Part shown: one piece after another, positions 7,901-16,965 of the stretch | Layout: each line of letters opens with the position of its first letter | Numbering within the stretch: position 1 is the stretch's first letter | Assembly (NCBI RefSeq): GCF_023218075.1 | Contig: NZ_JALPTB010000031.1 | Location: forward strand, 1 to 64,000 | Direction of reading: 5' to 3' | Source: Rhodococcus sp. HM1 | GTDB taxonomy: Bacteria; Actinomycetota; Actinomycetes; Mycobacteriales; Mycobacteriaceae | DNA length: 64,000 bases | Notes under the pieces: model-generated | What the model was told of the DNA's origin: nothing | Seen by the model: the letters and a program-made list of their open reading frames with translations, nothing else | The model's database searches: none | Made by a program: the position numbers and the translations under genes

Positions 7901-8769
7901 CACTTGCCTTCCTGGACGGGCCGGGCGCTGGCCGCCATCGACTTCGCGTTCATGCCACCGAGGGAATCGGTGCCGACCTCGGCGTTGTGGGCGTGCGCGA
8001 AGTGGTGCAGTCCGAACACCGAGTCCATGCCGTTGCGCATGCCCATGAGGTCCTCGCACTGGTTGACGGCGCGCTTGGTCAGGGCCAGGCCGAAGCGCGG
8101 CATCTCCGCGATCCGCGCTGCGAGGGCGAGGGTTTCGTCCTCGAGCTGTTCGCGCGGCACGACGCGGTTGACCATGCCCACCTCGTACGCGCGCTGCGCG
8201 GTGAAGCGGTCACCGGTGTAGAGGATCTCCTTGGCGAAGCGCGTGCCCAGCACCCACGGGTGGGCGAAGTACTCTACACCCGGGATACCCATGCGCACAA
8301 CGGGATCGGAGAAGAACGCGTCCTCGGACGCGACGATCAGGTCGCACACCCACGCGAGCATGAGGCCACCGGCGATGCACGCGCCCTGCACGGACGCGAT
8401 GGTCGGCTTGGGGATCTCCCGCCAGCGGCGGCACATCCCGAGGTAGACCTCCATCTCGCGGGCGTAGCGCTGGTCGCCGCCCGGCTTGTCGATGTGGTCC
8501 CACCACATGACGGCCTTGTTGTCGTAGTGCACGTGGTGGTCGCGTCCCGGGGTGCCGAGGTCGTGGCCGGCGGAGAAGTGCTTGCCGTTGCCGGCCAGCA
8601 CGATCACCTTCACCTCGTCGTCCTCGACGGCGCGCTCGAAGGCGGCGTCGAGGGCGTAGGTCATCACCGAGTTCTGGGCGTTTCGGTAGTCCGGGCGGTT
8701 GAGCGTGACGATCGCAACCCCGTCCCGTACTTCGTAGGTGACGACATCGGGCTCGAACGGGACGGTCAT
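7900..8769 (-). CDS. Enoyl-CoA hydratase/isomerase (crotonase family) in the fadD3 operon
   Basis: This 289-residue crotonase-fold protein has the oxyanion-hole segments GNGKHFSAGHDL near residue 60 and VQGACIAGGLMLAW near 127, followed by the FSDPVVRMGIPG active-site region. A good ribosome site (GAGGAGAAATC) precedes the ATG at 8769, which overlaps the fadD3 stop. In M. tuberculosis, fadD3 is followed directly by fadE31, so this gene is an addition relative to that order. It is a candidate for a hydration step in HIP-CoA side-chain beta-oxidation; this role is inferred from position. Confidence 0.85.
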   Translation of the reverse strand: MTVPFEPDVVTYEVRDGVAIVTLNRPDYRNAQNSVMTYALDAAFERAVEDDEVKVIVLAGNGKHFSAGHDLGTPGRDHHVHYDNKAVMWWDHIDKPGGDQRYAREMEVYLGMCRRWREIPKPTIASVQGACIAGGLMLAWVCDLIVASEDAFFSDPVVRMGIPGVEYFAHPWVLGTRFAKEILYTGDRFTAQRAYEVGMVNRVVPREQLEDETLALAARIAEMPRFGLALTKRAVNQCEDLMGMRNGMDSVFGLHHFAHAHNAEVGTDSLGGMNAKSMAASARPVQEGK

Positions 8770-10313
8770 GATTTCTCCTCACGCAGAACGTTTTTCAGAA
8801 CTTTGCCGGACGGGTTTCGGGGCAGGGACTCGACGAACCGCACCGATCGGGGGACCTTGAACCCGGCGAGCCGTTCCTTGCAGAACGTGATCACCGCGTC
8901 CTCCGTCAGGTCGGCGTCGGCCAGCGGCACGACGAAGGCGCGGCCGACCTCGCCCATGCGGCCGTCGGGTACGCCGATCACGGCGACCTCGTGCACACCG
9001 GGCAGTCGCAGCAGTGCCGCCTCGACCTCGGCGGGATAGACGTTGAAACCGCCGCTGATGTACATGTCCTTGAGCCGGTCGGTGATGTCGAGATAGCCGC
9101 GCTCGTCGAGGGTTCCGACATCGCCGGTGTGCAGCCAGCCGTCGGCGTCGATGGTCGCCGCGGTGGCCTCGGGATCGTCGAGGTAGCCGAGCATCACGTT
9201 GGGTCCGCGCAGCAGGATCTCGCCCTTCTCGCCGATGCGGATCTCGAAGTCGGCGGTGGCGCGGCCCGAGGACGTGGACACGGTGACCGGGTCGTCGTCG
9301 GTGCGGCACATGCTGACCACGACCGCCTCGGTCTGGCCGTAGGCGGTGAGCACCGCGTCGAAGGCCAGCTCGTTCTGCATCCGCTCGACCAGCGCGACCG
9401 GCACCGGGGCCGCGCCGGTGACCGCGATGCGCAGGTTCGACAGGTCGTAGTCGCCGCGGCGGGGATGGTCGAGGATGCTCTGGTAGATCGTGGGTGCGCC
9501 GGGCAGCACGCTGATCTGCTCGGCGGACACGATCGCCATGACCTTCTCGACGTCGAACACGGCCATCGGCACGACGGTCGTTCCGGACAGGAGCGCGGCC
9601 ACGATGCCGGCCTTGTAGCCGAAGCTGTGGAAGAACGGGTTGATGATCAGGTAGTTGTCCTCGGCGGACAGTTCGGCGCAGTCGGCCCACGCCTGCGCGA
9701 CCCCGATCGTCTGGCGATGTGCGCTGAGCACGCCCTTGCTGCGGCCGGTGGTGCCGGAGGTGAACAGGATGTCGCAGACGTCGTCGGCGTCGACCGCGGC
9801 GGCCCGGGTATCGGCTTCGGCGCGGCTCGCGTCGGTCGCGAGGGCCAGGAAGTCGTCCCAGTCCCGCACGCCCTCGGTGGGAACGTCGTTCCCGCCGACC
9901 GGGACCCGCACGACATGCGGCACGTGCAGTTCGGGTGCGGCCTCGCGCAGCTGGGCGTACCGGTCGGCGCCGAGGAACTCGCCGACGACGACGAGCACCG
10001 TGGCGTGCACGCGGTCGACGATGTCGGCCGCCTCCGCGCCGGTGTAGCGCGTGTTGACGGGGACGACGACGGCACCGGCCCAGTGCGCACCGAGGGCGGC
10101 GACGACCCAGTGATACGTGTTCGGCGACCACAGGACGACGCGGTCACCCGGTTCGACGCCGCTCGCGACGAGCGCGGCGGCGAAGTCCCGGACCCGGTCG
10201 CGCAGCTGTGCAAAGGTCAGACGGGTATCGCCGTCGGCGATGGCGAGCCGGTCGGCGTAGGTGCCGGCGGCGCGATCCAGGGCGGCCGGCGTGGTTCTCG
10301 GATGTGCAGTCAC
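8766..10313 (-). CDS. fadD3: HIP-CoA synthetase FadD3
   Basis: This 515-residue ATP-dependent acyl-CoA synthetase is the expected first enzyme of steroid C/D-ring degradation, joining CoA to the propionate side chain of HIP. Visible motifs are the AMP-binding loop FTSGTTGRSKGVL near residue 172, AYGQTEA, the hinge GWLHTGDVGTLDERGYLDI with ITDRLKD, and the adenylation lysine in NPSGKVLK near the C-terminus. The GTG at 10313 has GGAG upstream. It opens a five-gene coupled operon that is divergent from fadE30 across a KstR2-type operator, the arrangement known for fadD3. Confidence 0.92.
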   Translation of the reverse strand: MTAHPRTTPAALDRAAGTYADRLAIADGDTRLTFAQLRDRVRDFAAALVASGVEPGDRVVLWSPNTYHWVVAALGAHWAGAVVVPVNTRYTGAEAADIVDRVHATVLVVVGEFLGADRYAQLREAAPELHVPHVVRVPVGGNDVPTEGVRDWDDFLALATDASRAEADTRAAAVDADDVCDILFTSGTTGRSKGVLSAHRQTIGVAQAWADCAELSAEDNYLIINPFFHSFGYKAGIVAALLSGTTVVPMAVFDVEKVMAIVSAEQISVLPGAPTIYQSILDHPRRGDYDLSNLRIAVTGAAPVPVALVERMQNELAFDAVLTAYGQTEAVVVSMCRTDDDPVTVSTSSGRATADFEIRIGEKGEILLRGPNVMLGYLDDPEATAATIDADGWLHTGDVGTLDERGYLDITDRLKDMYISGGFNVYPAEVEAALLRLPGVHEVAVIGVPDGRMGEVGRAFVVPLADADLTEDAVITFCKERLAGFKVPRSVRFVESLPRNPSGKVLKNVLREEKS

Positions 10314-10320
10314 TGAGCTC

Positions 10321-10344
10321 CCTACCTAGCAATTGCTTGGTAGG
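10321..10344. promoter_or_regulatory. KstR2-type operator between fadD3 and fadE30
   Basis: This 24-base palindrome has a single mismatched pair (10327 and 10338) and a core of AGCAATTGCT flanked by CCTACC and GGTAGG. It fits the KstR2 half-site family CAAGnnCTTG reported for mycobacteria and rhodococci. It ends 13 bases before the fadE30 GTG and starts 7 bases upstream of the fadD3 GTG, so bound repressor would block both promoters. Confidence 0.9.
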
Positions 10345-10357
10345 TTATCGTACAGAC

Positions 10358-11566
10358 GTGGATCAGAGCGAGAGTCTCGAGAACGCAGAGTTTGCGGCCA
10401 CCGTCCGCCAGTGGCTCGAAGAAAACCTGACCGGCGAATTCGCCGAGCTCAGAGGTAAGGGCGGGCCCGGAAGCGAGCACGAGTTCTTCGAACAGCGGCT
10501 CGCCTGGGATCGGCATCTGGCCGCCGCCGGATGGACGTGCATCGGATGGCCGACCGAGTACGGCGGGCGCGGTGCCACCCTCGAACAGCAGGTGATCTTC
10601 CACCAGGAATACGCCAAGGCGAACGCGCCCGCGCGCGTCAATCACCTCGGCGAGGAACTGCTCGGCCCGACGCTCATCGCGTTCGGCACCGAGGAGCAGA
10701 AGCAGCGCTTCCTGCCCGGGATCCGGAACGTGACCGAACTGTGGGCCCAGGGCTACTCGGAGCCCGGCGCCGGGTCCGACCTCGCCAACGTCTCGACGAC
10801 CGCGCGGCTCGACGGCGACAGGTGGGTGATCAACGGACAGAAGGTGTGGACGTCCCTCGCGCACGTCGCGCAGTGGGCGTTCGTCGTGTGCCGCACCGAG
10901 CCCGGCTCGACCCGGCACCAGGGCCTGAGCTTCCTGCTCGTGCCGCTCGACCAACCCGGCGTCACCGTCCGGCCCATCCAGCAGCTGACCGGCACCTCCG
11001 AATTCAACGAGGTGTTCTTCGACGACGCCGTCACCGACGCAGACCTCGTCGTCGGCGCGCCCGGCGACGGCTGGAAGGTCGCGATGGCGCTGCTCACCTT
11101 CGAGCGCGGCGTCTCCACCCTCGGCCAGCAGATCGGCTTCGCCCGCGAACTCGACGGCATCGTCGCGCTCGCCGAGGCCAACGGCGCCGTCGGCGACCCG
11201 CACATCCGCGAGCGCATCGCCCGCGCCCGCATCGGCCTGCGGGTCATGCGCGCCCACGCCGTGCGCACCCTCGCCGACGCCGACCCCGGCCAGGCGTCTG
11301 TGCAGAAACTGTTGTGGGCCAACTGGCATCGTGATCTCGGTAAGCTGGCCATGGACGTGCAGGGTGCGGCGTCACTCGTCGGCCCCGATCACGATCACGC
11401 CGGCAACCCGTCGGTGATCACCGACCCCGAACACCTCGAACTCGCCGAGTGGCAGCGGCTGTTCCTGTTCACCCGCGCCGACACCATCTACGGCGGATCC
11501 AACGAAATTCAGCGCAACATCATCGCCGAGCGGGTGCTCGGCCTTCCCCGAGAGGCTCGCTCGTGA
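10358..11566 (+). CDS. fadE30: Acyl-CoA dehydrogenase FadE30
   Basis: This 402-residue acyl-CoA dehydrogenase corresponds to Rv3560c, which acts on the HIP-CoA side chain. AQGYSEPGAGSDLANV near residue 130, NGQKVWTSLAH and the C-terminal DTIYGGSNEIQRNIIAERVLG are all present. The GTG at 10358 is chosen because the reading frame before it runs through the operator; no clear ribosome site precedes it, so the message may be leaderless. Its stop overlaps the GTG of ipdF (GTGA), starting the operon fadE30-ipdF-kstR2-fadA6. Confidence 0.9.
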   Translation: MDQSESLENAEFAATVRQWLEENLTGEFAELRGKGGPGSEHEFFEQRLAWDRHLAAAGWTCIGWPTEYGGRGATLEQQVIFHQEYAKANAPARVNHLGEELLGPTLIAFGTEEQKQRFLPGIRNVTELWAQGYSEPGAGSDLANVSTTARLDGDRWVINGQKVWTSLAHVAQWAFVVCRTEPGSTRHQGLSFLLVPLDQPGVTVRPIQQLTGTSEFNEVFFDDAVTDADLVVGAPGDGWKVAMALLTFERGVSTLGQQIGFARELDGIVALAEANGAVGDPHIRERIARARIGLRVMRAHAVRTLADADPGQASVQKLLWANWHRDLGKLAMDVQGAASLVGPDHDHAGNPSVITDPEHLELAEWQRLFLFTRADTIYGGSNEIQRNIIAERVLGLPREARS

Positions 11567-12363
11567 CCACCTCACCTCTGGCAGAAGTTCCCGTCGAGAC
11601 TCCCGGCCACGGCCTGCTCGCCGGTAAGAAGGTCGTCGTCACCGCAGCCGCGGGAACGGGCATCGGATTCGCGACCGCGCGGCGCGCGCTGCTCGAAGGC
11701 GGCGACGTGCTCGTCTCCGACTTCCACGAACGCCGCCTCGGCGAGACCGTCGAGAAGCTCGCCGCCGAGTTCCCGCAGCAGCAGGTCGCCTCGATCGTGT
11801 GCGACGTCTCGTCCACCGAGCAGGTCGACGCCCTGATCACCGGTGCCGCAGAACAACTCGGCCGCATCGACGTCCTGGTCAACAATGCCGGGCTCGGCGG
11901 GGAAACTCCCGTCGTGGACATGACCGACGAACAGTGGGATCGCGTCCTCGACATCACCCTCAACAGCACGTTCCGCGCCACCCGCGCGGCGCTGCGCTAC
12001 TTCCGCAGCGTCGACCACGGCGGGGTGCTGGTCAACAACGCGTCGGTGCTCGGCTGGCGTGCCCAGCACTCGCAGGCGCACTATGCCGCCGCCAAGGCCG
12101 GTGTCATGGCGCTGACCCGGTGCTCGGCGATCGAAGCCGCCGAATACGGGGTGCGCATCAACGCGGTCGCCCCGTCCATCGCGCGGCACCCGTTCCTCGC
12201 GAAGGTCACCAGCGAGGAGCTGCTCGACCGTCTCGCCGCCGGCGAAGCCTTCGGGCGGGCCGCGGACGTCTGGGAGATCGCCGCGACGATCGCCATGCTC
12301 GCCAGCGACTACACCACGTACCTGACCGGCGAGGTCGTCTCGATCTCGTCGCAGAGGGCGTGA
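11563..12363 (+). CDS. ipdF: IpdF-type short-chain dehydrogenase
   Basis: This 266-residue SDR corresponds to Rv3559c. The nucleotide-binding loop is the variant TAAAGTGIG near residue 24, NNAG follows near residue 106, and the catalytic pair is in HYAAAKAG. IpdF oxidises a hydroxyl on the HIP-derived CoA ester so that ring D can be opened later; this is known for the family and assigned here by position and sequence. The GTG at 11563 overlaps the fadE30 stop. Confidence 0.9.
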   Translation: MTTSPLAEVPVETPGHGLLAGKKVVVTAAAGTGIGFATARRALLEGGDVLVSDFHERRLGETVEKLAAEFPQQQVASIVCDVSSTEQVDALITGAAEQLGRIDVLVNNAGLGGETPVVDMTDEQWDRVLDITLNSTFRATRAALRYFRSVDHGGVLVNNASVLGWRAQHSQAHYAAAKAGVMALTRCSAIEAAEYGVRINAVAPSIARHPFLAKVTSEELLDRLAAGEAFGRAADVWEIAATIAMLASDYTTYLTGEVVSISSQRA

Positions 12364-12368
12364 CCGCC

Positions 12369-12412
12369 CGGTGTGCCCTTGTGGCGCCCCTGGCCGCCAC
12401 AAAGGCACACCG
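12369..12412. repeat. Palindromic repeat, family 2, copy 1
   Basis: Arms 12369-12386 and 12395-12412 (CGGTGTGCC...GGCACACCG) pair over 17 of 18 bases. It fills the 70-base gap between ipdF and kstR2 and could attenuate or terminate transcription. A related element lies at 62857-62899 immediately before another KstR2-regulated promoter. Confidence 0.65.
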
Positions 12413-12433
12413 CGGCCTTGAAAGGATGCATCC

Positions 12434-13048
12434 ATGACTCCACCCCGTGACGATGCCGCCGGTAAGTCCGGACGCCGTGCCGAACTGCTCGCCATCGCAG
12501 CCGACCTGTTCGCCTCCCGAGGCGTGCGCGCGACCACCGTCCGTGACATCGCCGACGCGGCGGGCATCCTGTCCGGCAGCCTCTACCACCACTTCGATTC
12601 GAAGGAATCGATGGTCGACGAGATCCTCCGCGGATTCCTCGACGACCTGTTCGGCCGCTACCGCAAGATCGTCGCCGCCGGACTCGACTCCCGCGCGACC
12701 CTCGAAGGACTCATCACGGCGTCCTACGAGTCGATCGACCGATCCCACTCGGCGGTCGCGATCTATCAGGACGAGGCCAAGCACCTCGTCGGCAACGAAC
12801 GCTTCGCGTACATCGCCGAACTGAACACCGAATTCCGCGACCTCTGGGTCGGTGTCATCGAACGCGGCATCGAGGACGGCAGCTTCCGCCCCGAACTCGA
12901 CGTCGAACTGGTCTTCCGGTTCCTGCGCGACACCGTGTGGGTCGCGGTGCGCTGGTACAGGCCCGGCGGGACCCTCACCGCCGACCGCGTGGCCCAGCAG
13001 TACCTCAGCATCGTCCTCGACGGCCTGTCGAGACCCGAATCCTCATAG
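12434..13048 (+). CDS. kstR2: TetR-family repressor KstR2
   Basis: This 204-residue TetR regulator has the HTH in VRATTVRDIADAAGILSGSLYHHFDSKE-like sequence spanning residues 30-58. It corresponds to Rv3557c, which represses the HIP-degradation genes and is released by HIP-CoA. The gene sits inside its own regulon between ipdF and fadA6, and three matching palindromes occur in the window. The ATG at 12434 has GAAAGGATG upstream. A 70-base gap with a strong hairpin separates it from ipdF. Confidence 0.93.
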   Translation: MTPPRDDAAGKSGRRAELLAIAADLFASRGVRATTVRDIADAAGILSGSLYHHFDSKESMVDEILRGFLDDLFGRYRKIVAAGLDSRATLEGLITASYESIDRSHSAVAIYQDEAKHLVGNERFAYIAELNTEFRDLWVGVIERGIEDGSFRPELDVELVFRFLRDTVWVAVRWYRPGGTLTADRVAQQYLSIVLDGLSRPESS

Positions 13049-13056
13049 GAGCAAAC

Positions 13057-14211
13057 ATGACCGAGGCATACATCGTCGACGCGGTGCGCACCCCGATCGG
13101 CAAGAAGAACGGCAGCCTCGCCGGAGTGCACCCCGCCGACCTGGGCGCCCACGTGATCAAGGCGGTCGTCGAACGCACCGGCATCGACCCCGCCGACGTC
13201 GACGACGTCGTGTTCGGCTGCGTCGACGCCATCGGCGGGCAGGCCGGCAACATCGCCCGCACTGCGTGGCTCGCGGCGGGCTACCCGCAGCACGTCCCCG
13301 GCGTCACCGTCGACCGCCAGTGCGGCTCGAGCCAGCAGGCGATCCACTTCGGTGCCCAGGCCATCCTGAGCAACACCGCGGACCTGATCATCGCCGGTGG
13401 CGTGCAGAACATGTCGCAGATCCCGATCTCGTCGGCGATGACCGCCGGTCAGCAGTACGGGTTCGACACCCCCTTCGGCGGGTCGAAGGGCTGGACCGAG
13501 CGCTACGGCAGCGACGAGGTGTCCCAGTTCAAGGGCGCCGAGATGATCGCCGAGAAGTGGGACCTCAGCCGCGAGGAACTCGAGAAGTGGGCGCTGCAGA
13601 GCCACGAACGCGCGAAGGCCGCGATCGCCGCCGGCCGCTTCGACAACGAGGTCGTGCCGCTCGGCGACGCGACCGTCGACGAGGGCCCGCGTGAGACCAG
13701 CCTCGAGAAGATGGCGGGCCTGCAGCCGCTCGTCGAGGGTGGTCGCCTCACCGCGGCGGTCGCGAGCCAGATCTCCGACGGCGCATCCGCACTGCTGCTC
13801 GCGTCCGACGAGGCGGTGAAGAAGCACAACCTGAAGCCCCGCGCCCGCATCCATCACCTCAGCGCCCGCGGCGACGACCCGATCTTCATGCTCACCGCCC
13901 CGATCCCGGCGACGCAGTACGCCCTCGAGAAGGCCGGTCTGACGATCGACGACATCGACCTGGTCGAGATCAACGAGGCGTTCGCACCCGTCGTGCTCGC
14001 GTGGATCAAGGAGATCGGCGCCGACCCGGCCAAGGTCAACGTCAACGGCGGCGCCATCGCCCTCGGCCACCCGCTCGGCGCGACCGGCACCAAGCTGATG
14101 GCGACGCTGCTCAACGAACTCGAGCGCATCGGCGGCCGCTACGGGCTGCTCACCATCTGCGAGGGCGGCGGCACCGCCAACGTCACCATCATCGAGCGCC
14201 TCGAGGCCTGA
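13057..14211 (+). CDS. fadA6: Acetyl-CoA acyltransferase (thiolase) FadA6
   Basis: This 384-residue thiolase carries the nucleophile Cys89 in VDRQCGSSQQA, the NEAFAP loop, the catalytic His in GGAIALGHPLGATG and the second Cys in CEGGGTAN. It corresponds to Rv3556c, which performs thiolysis of the ring-opened HIP-derived CoA ester. AGGAG lies seven bases before the ATG at 13057, itself eight bases after the kstR2 stop. A hairpin at 14221 ends the operon. Confidence 0.93.
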   Translation: MTEAYIVDAVRTPIGKKNGSLAGVHPADLGAHVIKAVVERTGIDPADVDDVVFGCVDAIGGQAGNIARTAWLAAGYPQHVPGVTVDRQCGSSQQAIHFGAQAILSNTADLIIAGGVQNMSQIPISSAMTAGQQYGFDTPFGGSKGWTERYGSDEVSQFKGAEMIAEKWDLSREELEKWALQSHERAKAAIAAGRFDNEVVPLGDATVDEGPRETSLEKMAGLQPLVEGGRLTAAVASQISDGASALLLASDEAVKKHNLKPRARIHHLSARGDDPIFMLTAPIPATQYALEKAGLTIDDIDLVEINEAFAPVVLAWIKEIGADPAKVNVNGGAIALGHPLGATGTKLMATLLNELERIGGRYGLLTICEGGGTANVTIIERLEA

Positions 14212-14220
14212 TCGCATACG

Positions 14221-14258
14221 GGTGTCCGTCCCGGCTGAAGGAGGCGGGGACGGACACC
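14221..14258 (+). terminator. Hairpin terminator after fadA6
   Basis: Perfect 12-base arms GGTGTCCGTCCC (14221-14232) and GGGACGGACACC (14247-14258) begin nine bases after the fadA6 stop codon. From here to about 14476 I see only decayed sequence from the neighbouring MaoC remnant. Confidence 0.75.
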
Positions 14259-14476
14259 TACCGCCGGGTGCGACGTTGTGCGCGACCATCGTGCCCGACG
14301 GTTCCAACGGCAGGCTCCGGGTGTTCCCGTCAGCATCGGGATCGACCCGGCAGCTTTCCGGATGAAGCGGATAGATTTCCGAGCGGTGGCGGTTCTGTTG
14401 GTTGTCGCCTCGCTGATATGGCCAGAATGCAGACCGGTCGACACCGGAGACACGTCGACGATCTCACCGTGCCCTC

Positions 14477-14702
14477 GCACTCGGCTTTCGACCGGAACCA
14501 ACGACAACGTCGGATTGCCGTGGACGATCGTACTGCCGAACGAGCTCTGCATGGCGCGCTCGGGATCGACGTGGATCCACTGGTGATCCTCGGTGATCTC
14601 GGCGAAGGCATCGATGTGAGCCCGGTCGATCTCGATCCACCGGCTGTGTCCGAGGTCGGTGCCGGCGGCCGTGGTCAGCTCGTCACAGGTGAAGGACGGC
14701 AT
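14477..14702 (-). pseudogene. MaoC-like hydratase remnant, N-terminal half only
   Basis: The first ~75 codons from the ATG at 14702 read like a MaoC/NodN-type hot-dog-fold enoyl-CoA hydratase: RWIEIDRAHIDAFAEITEDH followed by QWIHVDPERA and FGSTIVHGNPTLSL, including the hydratase-like Asp and His region. After about 14477 the similarity is lost and the frame runs into low-complexity sequence antisense to the fadA6 end, so the C-terminal half is missing. An intact member is about 150 residues. Its start overlaps the stop of the degraded SDR gene (ATGA), so the two were once an operon downstream of the acyl-CoA ligase. Confidence 0.65.
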
Positions 14703-15085
14703 CAGATAGACATGCCTCCGTCGACGGGCAGGACGACACCGGTGATGGATCCGGCTTCACGGGAGGCGAGAAAACGCCACCGCTGCATACATTTCGGAGG
14801 CGTCGGCGAAACCACCTATCGGACCGCGGCGGCGAGTTCAGCCTTCTTGTCGTCCGGGATGGAGGCGACCATGCGGGTTTCGGCGTCGGGGGAGATGGCA
14901 TTGACGGTGACACCGAAGCGGGCGAGTTCCTTGGCGGCGGTCTTGGTGATGCCGATGATGCCGGCTTTGGCCGTGGCGTAGTTGGCCTGGCCGGTGTTGC
15001 CACGCAGCCCGGTGAAGGAGGTGACGTTGACGACCCGACCGAAGCCTTGGGGCCGCGACATCGGGACGAGGTGAACTCACAGATC
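14702..15085 (-). pseudogene. Truncated, frameshifted SDR (FabG/PhaB-like)
   Basis: The C-terminal half of a short-chain dehydrogenase is recognisable: GFGRVVNVTS, then ANYATAKAGIIGITK with the catalytic Tyr and Lys, then VTVNAISP, and finally SITGVVLPVDGGMSI before the TGA at 14702-14704. Between about 14816 and 14772 the reading frame is displaced (GGFADASEMYAAVAF lies in another frame), consistent with one lost base near 14816 and one extra base in the A-run at 14771-14774. The N-terminal nucleotide-binding half is absent; sequence above about 15085 is unrelated. The frameshifts could be sequencing errors, but the truncation is not explained that way. Confidence 0.7.
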
Positions 15086-15206
15086 CAGGCCCACTTGTCG
15101 TAGCCGGTCATCGGTCTATCGAACATATTGGACCCCAGGGTAACTCGATCTGTCCGTGGAGTGGAACACGGCCTCCTGTTGCCGACCTTCCCGCCCGGAC
15201 TGTCGG

Positions 15207-16829
15207 TCAGACGTGTTCGACACACAATTCGCCGTCGTAGAACTGCGTACGAAGTCGCTTCTTGTCGAACTTTCCGACGGACGTTTTCGGCACCTCCGCT
15301 ATCCGTACCCAGTTCTCGGGGAGCTGCCAGCCTGCCACCCTGCCCACCATGAACTCCTTCAGCTGAGTCGGGGTGACATCGGAGCCGTCACGGATTACGA
15401 CGGCGACGAGTGGGCGTTCATCCCACTTGGGATCGGGGATGCCGATTACCGCCGCCTCGAGGACATCGGGGTGTGCCATGACGAGGTTCTCGAGTTCGAC
15501 CGACGAGATCCACTCACCGCCGGACTTGACGATGTCCTTGGAACGATCGGTGATGGTAAGGAAGCCATCCGGGGTGATCTTTCCGACGTCGCCCGTGCGA
15601 AGCCACCCGTCATCGAACTTCTCCGGTGCGTCCACTCCGTAGTACGCGCCGGCGATCCACGGTCCTCGCACTTCCAGTTCTCCGACGGACGTGCCGTCCG
15701 ACGGAACGACGGCGCCGGTGTCGTCGACGAGCCTGGCCTCGACACCGGCGGGGAACCGCCCCTGGGTGTAGCGGTATCGCCAGGCCTCCTCGCCGGTGGC
15801 ACTACTCGGGGGGTGGGCGACCGAGGCCAGAGGCGACGTTTCGGTCATGCCCCACGCATGTAGCACGGTGATGCCGTGCTGCTCCTCCAATGCGTGCATG
15901 AGGGCGGGCGGAACGGCCGACCCACCCACCACGACAGTCTTCATCGACGAAACGTCGTCGGCGTGGTTCTCCAGGTGGTGCAGGATGCCTTGCCAGATCG
16001 TCGGCACGGCCGCGGCGAAGTTCGGGCGAGCTTCGGCGATCATCCGGACGAGGGGTTCGGGTTGCAGGAAGCGATCAGGCATGAGCAACGAGGCCCCGAC
16101 CATGAACGCGGCGTAGGGCAGTCCCCACGACATCGCATGGAACTGTGGGACGATCGCCAATGCGTTGTCGCCCTGCCGCAGCGCCATCCCGTCGGTCATG
16201 CACACGGACATGGAATGTAACCAGATCGAACGATGTGAGTAGACAACGCCTTTCGGATCTCCGGTCGTACCCGAGGTGTAGCACATCGCGGCGGCGGACC
16301 GCTCGTCGATTTCGGGCCAGTGGAATTCGGTGGGCTGGTCTGCGATCAGAGCCTCGTAGGCGTGTACCTGCACGCCCTCGGGCGCCTCGAGACCGGCGGT
16401 CGTGTCACCGGTGACTATGACGTGCTTGACGGAGGTCAGCTGCGGTAGTTGCGGTGCGAGGAGCGGGATGAGGGTGGGGTCGACGATGATCACGTGGTCT
16501 TCGGCGCGGTTGGCGACGTGGACCAACTGCTCCGGGAACAGGCGGATGTTGAGGGTGTGCAGGACGGCGCCCATCGACGGTACCGCCAGGTATGCCTCGA
16601 GGTGTTCGGCGTTGTTCCACATGAACGTGGCCACCCGCTGGTCGCCGGTGACTCCGAGTCCGCGCAGGGCGTGTGCCAGTGCCGCGCATCGTCTGCCGAT
16701 CTCGGCGTAACTGCGACGCTGCGCTCCGAAATCGGTCCAGGTGACGACCTCGGCCCCGCCGTGAACGGTGCTGCCGTAACGCAGCAAGGTAGCGATGGAC
16801 AGCGGCGCGTCCTGCATCGTGCTGAGCAT
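15207..16829 (-). CDS. Acyl-CoA ligase (AMP-binding)
   Basis: This 540-residue adenylate-forming enzyme resembles medium/long-chain or aryl-alkanoate CoA ligases. It has CYTSGTTGDPKGVVYSH near residue 185, HAWGMTETSPL near 340, GWLRTGDVGKITPDGFLTITDRSKD near 425 and the terminal lysine in TSVGKFDKK. GAGGAG precedes the ATG at 16829. It follows the carotenoid-oxygenase-like gene on the same strand and originally headed the series ligase-SDR-MaoC, so it probably activated an acid formed from the cleavage product. The substrate is unknown. Confidence 0.87.
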   Translation of the reverse strand: MLSTMQDAPLSIATLLRYGSTVHGGAEVVTWTDFGAQRRSYAEIGRRCAALAHALRGLGVTGDQRVATFMWNNAEHLEAYLAVPSMGAVLHTLNIRLFPEQLVHVANRAEDHVIIVDPTLIPLLAPQLPQLTSVKHVIVTGDTTAGLEAPEGVQVHAYEALIADQPTEFHWPEIDERSAAAMCYTSGTTGDPKGVVYSHRSIWLHSMSVCMTDGMALRQGDNALAIVPQFHAMSWGLPYAAFMVGASLLMPDRFLQPEPLVRMIAEARPNFAAAVPTIWQGILHHLENHADDVSSMKTVVVGGSAVPPALMHALEEQHGITVLHAWGMTETSPLASVAHPPSSATGEEAWRYRYTQGRFPAGVEARLVDDTGAVVPSDGTSVGELEVRGPWIAGAYYGVDAPEKFDDGWLRTGDVGKITPDGFLTITDRSKDIVKSGGEWISSVELENLVMAHPDVLEAAVIGIPDPKWDERPLVAVVIRDGSDVTPTQLKEFMVGRVAGWQLPENWVRIAEVPKTSVGKFDKKRLRTQFYDGELCVEHV

Positions 16830-16965
16830 CCGAACTCCTCTCGTGGAAGCGGCGAACCGAGTCTCGTCGGCACCGCAGGTGTGGCCGCGGATCCGGGGTG
16901 GTGTTCCCGGACCCGCGGAAGGCATCATCCGTTGCAGGGTAATGTCATTCGTCGGCTAGGGCGGA

